Positions 7,586 through 13,775 of a stretch of DNA of 21,112 bases are shown in pieces. This DNA is from an uncultured Oscillospiraceae bacterium. GTDB lineage: Bacteria > Bacillota > Clostridia > Oscillospirales > Oscillospiraceae. Location: positions 1-21,112 of the forward strand of contig CAJUSG010000043.1 in NCBI GenBank assembly GCA_910589085.1, given 5' to 3'. Positions within the stretch are counted from its first letter, which is position 1, and each line of letters begins with the position of its first letter. Below the pieces are notes generated by a model. It did no database searches, was not told the origin of the DNA, and saw nothing but the letters and a program-made list of their open reading frames with translations. Made by a program: the position numbers and the translations under genes.

Positions 7586-8443
7586 TCAGTTGGTCAGCAT
7601 GGTGCCGATGCCCGCGTCGGACAGCAGCTCCACCAGCAGGGAGTGGGGCACCCGGCCGTCCAGAATGACGGCGGACTTTACCCCCGAGCGGACGCTCTCC
7701 ACACAGCAATCCACCTTGGGGATCATGCCGCCCGAGATGACCCCCTCCCGCACCAGGGCGGGGACGGAGGACAGCTGGAGGGCGGGAATGAGGGTGGATT
7801 CATCCTTGGGGTCCCGGAGAAGGCCCCGCACGTCGGTGAGGAGGATCAGCTTCTCCGCCTCCAGCGCGGTGGCCAGCTTGGCGGCGGCGGTGTCGGCGTT
7901 GATGTTGTAGGCCGTCTCGCCGTCTGTCCCCTGGGCCACCGTGGCCACCACTGGGATATAGCCGTTGTTCAGGGCGTCCTCCACCGGGGCGGTGTTCACC
8001 GTGTGGATCTCCCCCACCAGGCCGTATTTCTCATCCAGCCTGGCCGCCTGGAACAGCCCGCCGTCCAGGCCGCACAGGCCCAGGGCCCGGCCGCCCATCC
8101 GGTTCAGGGTGGCCGCCAGGTTCTTGTTGGTCTGGCCGCAGAGGATCTGCTGGACTATCTCCATGGTCTCCCGGTCGGTGTAGCGCAGGCCATCCACAAA
8201 TTTGGACTCCTTGCCGATCTTCTTCAGCATCTGGCTGATCTCCGGCCCGCCGCCGTGGACCATCACCACACGGATGCCCACCAGAGACAGCAGAATAATG
8301 TCAGAGATTACCGCCTGGCGCAGCTCCTGGGAGACCATGGCGTTGCCGCCGTACTTGACCACGATGGTCTTGCCGGTGAATTTTTGAATGTAGGGCAGCG
8401 CCTCGGCCAGCACCTGCGCCCGGTCAATTTCGTTGAAGGACAT
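7586..8443 (-). CDS. argB: Acetylglutamate kinase
   Basis: A 285-residue amino-acid kinase that phosphorylates N-acetylglutamate, usually the committed and arginine-inhibited step. K30 in VVKYGGNAM and the glycine loop VHGGGPEIS (62-70) bind ATP phosphates. RYTDRETM, GLCGLDGGLF, the NINADTAAAKLA segment (180-191) and K243 in GGMIPKVDCC are further family marks. I chose the ATG at 8443, eight bases after GGAGG; an in-frame ATG at 8449 is almost fused to that site. About 24 residues precede the first strand, like the N-terminal helix of the hexameric arginine-sensitive kinases, so feedback inhibition by arginine is plausible but inferred. The 30-base gap to argJ suggests coupled expression. Confidence 0.95.
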   Translation of the reverse strand: MSFNEIDRAQVLAEALPYIQKFTGKTIVVKYGGNAMVSQELRQAVISDIILLSLVGIRVVMVHGGGPEISQMLKKIGKESKFVDGLRYTDRETMEIVQQILCGQTNKNLAATLNRMGGRALGLCGLDGGLFQAARLDEKYGLVGEIHTVNTAPVEDALNNGYIPVVATVAQGTDGETAYNINADTAAAKLATALEAEKLILLTDVRGLLRDPKDESTLIPALQLSSVPALVREGVISGGMIPKVDCCVESVRSGVKSAVILDGRVPHSLLVELLSDAGIGTMLTN

Positions 8444-8473
8444 TATCATTACCTCCGAATTGGGATGTGGGGG

Positions 8474-9697
8474 TCAGGTCCGGTAATCCCCGTTGATTTT
8501 TACATACTCATAGGTCAGATCGCAGCCCCAGCACTCGGCCTCGTCCTCCCCCTCGTTCAGGTTGACGGCGATGACCACCTCCGTCTGGGACAGCACCTCC
8601 TTGGCCTTGTCCTCGTCAAAGGCCAGGCCGTCGCCCTGGCGGCAGACCAGGATGGAGCCCGCCTCCGACTCGAAGGAGATGTCCACATGCTCCGGTCGGA
8701 AGGGGGCCTTGGAGTAGCCCATGGCGCACAGCACCCGGCCCCAGTTGGCGTCGGCGCCGAACATGGCCGCCTTCACCAGGGCGGAGGCCACCACCGCCTT
8801 GGCCAGACGCTCGGCGCTCTCCTCGCTCCGGGCGCCCGTCATTTTGCAGGTGACCAGCTTGCTGGCCCCCTCGCCGTCTCCGGCGATGGCCCGGGACAGC
8901 CGGCGGCAGACGTAGTCCAGCGCGGACTTGAAGGTCTCGTAATCCTCATCCTTCCACTCGATGAGCCCGTTGCCCGCCATGCCGTTGGCCAGCACCACGG
9001 CGGTGTCGTTGGTGGAGGTATCGCCGTCTACCGTCACCCGGTTGAAGGTCTTGGCGGTCACCTCCCGCAGGGCGTCCTCCAGCATGTCCTGGGTGATGGC
9101 GCAGTCGGTGGTGAGAAAGGCCAGCATGGTGCCCATGTTGGGGTGGATCATGCCCGAGCCCTTGGCCACAGCCCCCAGGCGGGCCTCCTTCCCCCCCACC
9201 GTGAAGGACACGGCAATCTCCTTCTTCACCGTGTCGGTGGTCATGATGGCCTTCGCCGCGGCGTCGGACCCATCCCGGGACAGGGCCGCCGCCGCCTTGG
9301 GCAGGCCGGTCTGGATGGCCTGGATGTTGATGGTCTGGCCAATCACTCCCGTGGAGGCCACAATGAAGTCCTCCGCCTCCCGGCCGGTGGCCTGGGCGGC
9401 AAAGAGACACATGGCCTCGGCGTTCTCATGGCTCATGGGACAGCAGGCGTTGGCGTTGCCGCTGTTGGCCACTATGCCCCAGGCTACCCCGTTCTCCAGG
9501 TGGTCCATGGTCACATAGATGGGGGCCGCCTTCACCCGGTTCAGCGTGTACACCCCCGCGGCGGCGCACTCCCTCTCCGAGAGAATCAGCGCCAGGTCGT
9601 TTTTCTCCGGGCTGCTGTCCGCCTTCACGCCGCAGTGGACGCCGGCAGCCTGAAAGCCCCGGGCGGCACATACGCCGCCGGATATTTCCTTTATCAT
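8474..9697 (-). CDS. argJ: Bifunctional glutamate N-acetyltransferase / ornithine acetyltransferase
   Basis: A 407-residue self-cleaving enzyme that moves the acetyl group from N-acetylornithine to glutamate, and in bifunctional forms also uses acetyl-CoA. The motif KGSGMIHPNMGTMLAF contains the cleavage point before T190, which becomes the nucleophile of the beta chain; the residue before it is G189, where alanine is more usual. The oxyanion-hole STGVIG is at 115-120 and the N-terminal part shows VANSGNANACC. The start ATG at 9697 follows GAGGAG with a nine-base gap to the ATG. With no argA or argE in the cluster, the recycling route is inferred. Whether it is mono- or bifunctional cannot be read reliably from sequence. 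Confidence 0.95.
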   Translation of the reverse strand: MIKEISGGVCAARGFQAAGVHCGVKADSSPEKNDLALILSERECAAAGVYTLNRVKAAPIYVTMDHLENGVAWGIVANSGNANACCPMSHENAEAMCLFAAQATGREAEDFIVASTGVIGQTINIQAIQTGLPKAAAALSRDGSDAAAKAIMTTDTVKKEIAVSFTVGGKEARLGAVAKGSGMIHPNMGTMLAFLTTDCAITQDMLEDALREVTAKTFNRVTVDGDTSTNDTAVVLANGMAGNGLIEWKDEDYETFKSALDYVCRRLSRAIAGDGEGASKLVTCKMTGARSEESAERLAKAVVASALVKAAMFGADANWGRVLCAMGYSKAPFRPEHVDISFESEAGSILVCRQGDGLAFDEDKAKEVLSQTEVVIAVNLNEGEDEAECWGCDLTYEYVKINGDYRT

Positions 9698-9719
9698 GGT
9701 ATCATTCTCCTCGTATTTT

Positions 9720-9784
9720 GTAGGGCGCGACGACTCGGCGCGCCGTTTCGTTTCGGAGCGGCGTGCCCGGTGGTCACGCCCTAC
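9720..9784. repeat. GTAGGG...CCCTAC palindromic element, copy C (argC-argJ gap)
   Basis: A 65-base imperfect palindrome beginning GTAGGGCGCGACGACTCGG and ending GGTGGTCACGCCCTAC. The left arm is nearly identical to copy A with one base deleted; the loop is AT-richer. It occupies most of the 111-base gap between argC and argJ. Confidence 0.8.
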
Positions 9785-9808
9785 ATGCCGGGCAGTTGCG
9801 GGCCGCCT

Positions 9809-10750
9809 CTACAGATTCAGCCCCGTTGTCTCCTCAAAGCCCAGCATCAGGTTCATGTTCTGCACCGCCGCGCCGGAGGCCCCCTTGCCCAGGTTGTCAA
9901 ACAGGGCGGTAATCAGGGTCTGGCCGTCATGGCCGGTGACGGTGAGCAGCAGGCTGTCGGTCCCGGCCATCTGGCTGGTGTACAGCCGGGCGGGCGCTTC
10001 GCCGAAGGGGGCAACCTTTACTACTGGCCCGCCGCCGTAGTGGAAGGCCAGCAGCTCGTAGATTTCCTCCGCCGTCAGGCGCTTGCCCAGGTGGGTGTTG
10101 TGGAGCATGACGGTGGTACACATGCCCTTGTACACATCCCCCAGCACAGGGAGGAAGGCGGGTGGATAGTCCAGCCCGGCGATCTTCTGCATCTCAGGCA
10201 GGTGCTTGTGCTTCATCCCTAGGGAGTAGGGGGCCGGGCCGGCCAGCAGGGGGTCCCGACCGGGGTCCTCATACTCGGCAATCATCTTTTTCCCGCCGCC
10301 GGAGTAGCCGGTGAGGGACCAGCAGGTCAGGGGGTAGTCCGTGGGGATGACGCCGAACTGGACCAGCGGCGCCACACAGGCCAGGAAGCCGGTGGCGTGA
10401 CAGCCGGGATTGGCTACCCGTTTGGCGGCTTGGATGGCCTCCTTCTCCCCCTTCTTCAGCTCCGGAAAGCCATAGGTCCAATTGGGGTTGGTGCGGTGGG
10501 CGGTGGAGCAGTCGATGACCCGGGTGTTCTCGTTCTCAATGAGGGACACCGCCTCCAGGGCGGCCGCGTCGGGCAGGCAGAGAAACACCAGGTCGGCCCC
10601 GTTGAGGAATTTCTTCCGCTCGGCGGTATCCTTGCGCTTGTCCTCGTCAATGAGGAGCAGCTCGATGTCCTCCCGGGCGGCCAGACGGTCGTAAATCTGA
10701 AGGCCGGTGGTGCCCTCCTTGCCGTCGATATAAACCTTCGGTCTGTCCAT
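9809..10750 (-). CDS. argC: N-acetyl-gamma-glutamyl-phosphate reductase
   Basis: A 313-residue NADP-dependent reductase that converts N-acetylglutamyl phosphate to the semialdehyde. The N-terminus VYIDGKEGTTGLQIYDRL is the nucleotide-binding start of the shorter ArgC class (about 310 residues, against about 345 for the common form). The catalytic cysteine is C117 in VANPGCHATGFL, and GMKHKHLPEM (178-187) carries the expected histidines. The start ATG at 10750 follows AAGGAGG with a seven-base gap. It follows argH after only 14 bases, so these two are almost certainly cotranscribed. No defect is seen. Confidence 0.95.
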   Translation of the reverse strand: MDRPKVYIDGKEGTTGLQIYDRLAAREDIELLLIDEDKRKDTAERKKFLNGADLVFLCLPDAAALEAVSLIENENTRVIDCSTAHRTNPNWTYGFPELKKGEKEAIQAAKRVANPGCHATGFLACVAPLVQFGVIPTDYPLTCWSLTGYSGGGKKMIAEYEDPGRDPLLAGPAPYSLGMKHKHLPEMQKIAGLDYPPAFLPVLGDVYKGMCTTVMLHNTHLGKRLTAEEIYELLAFHYGGGPVVKVAPFGEAPARLYTSQMAGTDSLLLTVTGHDGQTLITALFDNLGKGASGAAVQNMNLMLGFEETTGLNL

Positions 10751-10764
10751 GGTGGTCCCTCCTT

Positions 10765-12144
10765 TTATCTGTGCCGGGTTACAAATTCTTCAATCAGGGC
10801 GATCTGCTTCTCCACGCTCTCCCGGGCCGGGCCGCCGTAGACCTTGCGGCCGTTGACGCAGGTCTTCAGGGCCAGGGCCTGGTACACGTCGGTGTCAAAC
10901 AGGCCGGAGATGGCCCGAAAGTCCCGCAGGGTCAGGGTGTCCAGGGTGTCCCCCGTCTTGATGCACAGGTTTACCAGCCGGCCCACGATCATGTAGGCCT
11001 CCCGGAAGGGCAGGCCCTTGCGGGTGAGGTAGTCGGCGCAGTCGGTGGCGTTGATAAAGCCCCCCGCCGCCGCACGGGCCATATCCTTGGGCCGGACGGT
11101 GAGGGTGTCCAGCATAGCGCCGAAGACGGGCAGGCAGATCTCCACCGTGTCGATGGCGTCGAAGAGGGCCTCCTTGTCCTCCTGGGTGTCCTTGTTGTAG
11201 GCCAGGGGCAGGCCCTTCATCACGGTGAGCAGGGTAATCAGGCTGCCGTACACCCGGCCCGTCTTGCCCCGGACCAGCTCGGCCACGTCGGGGTTCTTCT
11301 TCTGGGGCATGATGGAGGAGCCGGTGGAGTAGGCGTCGTCCAGGTCCACGTATTTGAACTCCCAGGAGCACCACAGGATGATCTCCTCCGAGAAGCGGGA
11401 CAGGTGCATCATCAGGATGGACAGGGCGGACAGCAGTTCAATGGCGTAGTCCCGGTCGGACACCGAGTCCATGGAGTTGTCGGTGGGTCTGGCAAAGCCC
11501 AGCGCCGCCGCCGTGGCGAAGCGGTCGATGGGGTAGGTGGTGGCGGCCAGAGCCCCCGCCCCCAGGGGGCACTCGTCCAGCCGCTCCAGGCAGTCCTCCA
11601 GCCGGGTGACGTCCCGCTTGAACATGTTGGCGTAGGCCATCATGTAGTGGCCGAAGGTGGTGGGCTGGGCCCGCTGAAGGTGGGTGTAGCCGGGCATCAC
11701 CGTGTCCAGGTTGGCCTTGGCCTTCTTAATCAGCACCTCCTCCAGGTCCAGCACCTGGCCGATAATGACGGGGATCTCCTCCTTCACATACAGCCGGGTG
11801 TCCACCGCAACCTGGTCGTTCCGGGAGCGGGCGGTGTGCAGCCGCTTGCCCGCATCCCCCACTCGCTGGGTGAGGATGGTCTCAATGTTCATGTGGATGT
11901 CCTCGTTGTCCATGGAGAACTCCACCTTGCCGGCCTCGATGTCGGCCAGAATGGCCTTCAGACCGTCGATAATGGTCTCGGCCTCGTGCTCCTCGATGAT
12001 CCCCTGTCTTCCCAGCATGGCCGCGTGGGCGATGGACCCCGCGATGTCCTGCCGGTACAGACGGGCGTCGAAATCAATGGAGGAGTTGAAGTCGTTGACA
12101 AGGGTGTCGGTTTCCTTCTGAAACCGTCCGGCCCAGAGTTTCAT
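10765..12144 (-). CDS. argH: Argininosuccinate lyase
   Basis: A 459-residue member of the fumarase/aspartase superfamily that splits argininosuccinate to arginine and fumarate, the last pathway step. LWAGRFQKETD at the N-terminus, RLHTARSRNDQVA (101-113), TVMPGYTHLQRAQPTT with H155, and the signature GSSIMPQKKNP (275-285) with its catalytic serine are all present. The start ATG at 12144 follows AAGGGGA with a seven- to eight-base gap. Length is standard. It lies second in the cluster, separated from argG by a 153-base gap that holds a multi-hairpin repeat. Confidence 0.97.
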   Translation of the reverse strand: MKLWAGRFQKETDTLVNDFNSSIDFDARLYRQDIAGSIAHAAMLGRQGIIEEHEAETIIDGLKAILADIEAGKVEFSMDNEDIHMNIETILTQRVGDAGKRLHTARSRNDQVAVDTRLYVKEEIPVIIGQVLDLEEVLIKKAKANLDTVMPGYTHLQRAQPTTFGHYMMAYANMFKRDVTRLEDCLERLDECPLGAGALAATTYPIDRFATAAALGFARPTDNSMDSVSDRDYAIELLSALSILMMHLSRFSEEIILWCSWEFKYVDLDDAYSTGSSIMPQKKNPDVAELVRGKTGRVYGSLITLLTVMKGLPLAYNKDTQEDKEALFDAIDTVEICLPVFGAMLDTLTVRPKDMARAAAGGFINATDCADYLTRKGLPFREAYMIVGRLVNLCIKTGDTLDTLTLRDFRAISGLFDTDVYQALALKTCVNGRKVYGGPARESVEKQIALIEEFVTRHR

Positions 12145-12177
12145 AATTTGTTCCCCTTTTCGTTTCTGCGTTCTAAG

Positions 12178-12285
12178 CCTCCCTTTTTAAGGGAGGGGGA
12201 CCACCGCGAAGCGGTGGTGGAGGGTTTTCGTATCAGAGAAACCCCCAGTCAGCTTCGCTGACAGCCCCCTTTGCGAAGGGGGCCT
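12178..12285. repeat. Composite multi-hairpin repeat in the argG-argH gap
   Basis: Four perfect short hairpins stand in a row: CCTCCCTT/AAGGGAGG (12178-12196), ACCACCGC-GAA-GCGGTGGT (12200-12218), GTCAGC-TTC-GCTGAC (12248-12262) and GCCCCCTT-TGCG-AAGGGGGC (12264-12283). A fifth, longer pairing joins GAGGGTTTTC and GAAACCCCC across the middle. The outer arms are also mutually complementary in part, giving an overall nested palindrome of about 108 bases, unlike the GTAGGG family. It resembles the non-coding, MITE-like repeats common in gut Clostridia; that resemblance is from memory and unverified. Confidence 0.7.
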
Positions 12286-12297
12286 TTTGTGCGTCCT

Positions 12298-13512
12298 TTA
12301 CAGCTTCCCCTGCTCCCGCAGCGCCTGGACCTTGTCGGGCAGGCCCCAGAGGTTGATGAAGCCCTGGGAGTCCTTCTGGTCGTAGTCGCTCTCCTCGAAG
12401 GTCACCAGATTCTCGGAATACAGGGTGCAGGGGGAGGTGACGGAGGCGGTGATGATGTTGCCCTTGTAGAGCTTCAGCTTCACGGTGCCGGTGACGTACT
12501 TCTGGGTATCCAGGGCGAAGGCGGTGAGGGCCTCCCGCAGGGGGGTGAACCACTTGCCGTTGTAGACCAGATCAGCGAAGTCCACCGCCAGCTTGCTCTT
12601 CATGTGCTTGGTGTCCTTATCGACGGTAATCATCTCCAGCACCTCGTGGGCCCGGTAGAGAATGGTGCCGCCGGGGGTCTCGTACACACCCCGGTCCTTC
12701 ATGCCCACCAGCCGGTTCTCCACGATGTCCAGCAGGCCGATGCCGTTTTTGCCCCCCAGGTCGTTGAGCTTGCGGATGATGTCGCTGGCCTTCATCTTTT
12801 CCCCGTCGATGGCCACCGGCCAGCCCTTCTCAAAGTCCAGGGTGACGTAGGCGGCCTCGTCGGGGGCCATGGCCGGGGAGACCCCCATCTCCAGAAAGCC
12901 GGGCTCGTCGTACTTGGGCTCGTTGGCCGGGTCCTCCAGGTCCAGGCCCTCGTGGCTCAGGTGCCACAGGTTCTTGTCCTTGGAGTAGTTGGTTTCCCGG
13001 GAAATCTTCAGGGGGACGTTGTGGGCCTCGGCGTAGTCGATCTCCTCGTCCCGGCCCTTGATGGACCACTCCCGCCAGGGGGCGATGATCTTCATCTCCG
13101 GGGCGAATCGCTTGATAGCCAGCTCGAACCGGACCTGGTCGTTGCCCTTGCCGGTGCAGCCGTGGCAGATGGCGTCGGCCCCCTCGGCCTTGGCAATCTC
13201 CACCAGCCGCCGGGCGATGATGGGCCGGGCGAAGGCGGTGCCCAGAAGGTAGTCCTCGTACTTGGCCCCCATCATCATGGAGGGGATAATCACCTCGTCC
13301 ACCATCTGGTCGGTGAGGTCCTCCACATAGAGCTTGGAGGCGCCGGTTTTGATGGCCTTCTCCTCCAGGCCGTCCAGCTCGGTGCCCTGGCCCACGTCGC
13401 CCGAGACGGCGATGATTTCAGGGTTGTTGTAGTTCTCCTTCAGCCAGGGGATAATGATGGATGTATCCAAACCGCCGGAATATGCCAGCACTACTTTTTT
13501 CACGTCAGCCAT
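12298..13512 (-). CDS. argG: Argininosuccinate synthase
   Basis: A 404-residue N-type ATP pyrophosphatase that joins citrulline and aspartate using ATP. The PP-loop YSGGLDTSI is at 11-19 and the citrulline/aspartate-binding HGCTGKGNDQVRFE at 117-130. The start ATG at 13512 follows GGAGG with an eight-base gap; five extra in-frame codons upstream run through that site and were rejected. Length is normal. It is the first gene of the cluster and has the only clear promoter. Its stop codon is 12 bases from the outer arm of the composite repeat. Confidence 0.97.
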   Translation of the reverse strand: MADVKKVVLAYSGGLDTSIIIPWLKENYNNPEIIAVSGDVGQGTELDGLEEKAIKTGASKLYVEDLTDQMVDEVIIPSMMMGAKYEDYLLGTAFARPIIARRLVEIAKAEGADAICHGCTGKGNDQVRFELAIKRFAPEMKIIAPWREWSIKGRDEEIDYAEAHNVPLKISRETNYSKDKNLWHLSHEGLDLEDPANEPKYDEPGFLEMGVSPAMAPDEAAYVTLDFEKGWPVAIDGEKMKASDIIRKLNDLGGKNGIGLLDIVENRLVGMKDRGVYETPGGTILYRAHEVLEMITVDKDTKHMKSKLAVDFADLVYNGKWFTPLREALTAFALDTQKYVTGTVKLKLYKGNIITASVTSPCTLYSENLVTFEESDYDQKDSQGFINLWGLPDKVQALREQGKL

Positions 13513-13576
13513 TGTTATTTCCTCCAAATGTTCAGAGTGGGCCGCAGGACGGGCCCTCCCTGTGTTTTATGGTGAC

Positions 13577-13605
13577 AGTCTACCACGCTTTCCGGCGGAA
13601 TGCAA
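13577..13605 (-). promoter_or_regulatory. Sigma-A promoter of the arg cluster
   Basis: On the minus strand, TTGCAT (13605-13600) and TAGACT (13582-13577) are separated by exactly 17 bases. Transcription would begin near 13570, giving a leader of about 58 bases before argG, too short for a T-box or other large riboswitch. Confidence 0.8.
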
Positions 13606-13612
13606 GCTGTTT

Positions 13613-13630
13613 TTTGCATGACTATGCAAT
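13613..13630. promoter_or_regulatory. Candidate ArgR operator (ARG box) upstream of argG
   Basis: TTGCATGACTATGCAA is a perfect six-base inverted repeat with a four-base centre, matching the ARG-box layout (TGNAT-N4-ATNCA) known for ArgR/AhrC operators. A third ATGCAA half-site overlaps the -35 at 13600-13605. The centre lies about 50 bases upstream of the predicted transcription start. Identity as an ArgR site is inferred. Confidence 0.5.
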
Positions 13631-13649
13631 TAGACCACTATTTTTTCCG

Positions 13650-13703
13650 TATACATTGCCTAAAAATGTATATTTTAATGAATATTCCGTTTTATTATTC
13701 ATT
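13650..13703. promoter_or_regulatory. AT-rich region with two further palindromes
   Basis: TATACAT and ATGTATA (13650-13656 and 13666-13672) form an inverted repeat with a nine-base centre; AATGAATA and TATTCATT (13677-13684 and 13696-13703) form another with an eleven-base centre. The TGAAT/ATTCA halves resemble ARG-box half-sites, but the spacing is not that of a single box. The tract is sharply AT-rich for this genome and lies upstream of the arg promoter. Confidence 0.4.
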
Positions 13704-13712
13704 CTCACCCAT

Positions 13713-13738
13713 AAAATCGGAGCCCCTTCTGGGGCCCC
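13713..13738 (-). terminator. Probable terminator of the debranching enzyme gene
   Basis: On the minus strand an eight-base stem with one mismatch (13731-13738 with 13719-13726, loop AGAA) is followed by GATTTTATG. It lies 38 bases beyond the glgX stop. The T tract is short, so some read-through into the arg region is possible. Confidence 0.55.
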
Positions 13739-13775
13739 GCTCTGTTCTGAAACAGTCCATTTTGCCGTGGCCGCG

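Noticed and set aside
7538..10222. An 894-codon open frame on the plus strand across argB, argJ and argC
   Set aside because: It is antisense to three clearly recognised genes, its translation is rich in H, Q, G and V with no family motif, and it crosses intergenic repeats. It results from GC-rich third codon positions on the minus strand.
12198..12222. Resemblance of GGTGG/ACCGCG-like sequence to a T-box
   Set aside because: It lacks the conserved T-box core and specifier arrangement, lies between argG and argH, and is explained by the short palindrome of the composite repeat.
10771..12261. A 496-codon plus-strand frame opposite argH
   Set aside because: Antisense to a gene with intact lyase signatures; composition is typical of a shadow frame and it runs into the composite repeat.
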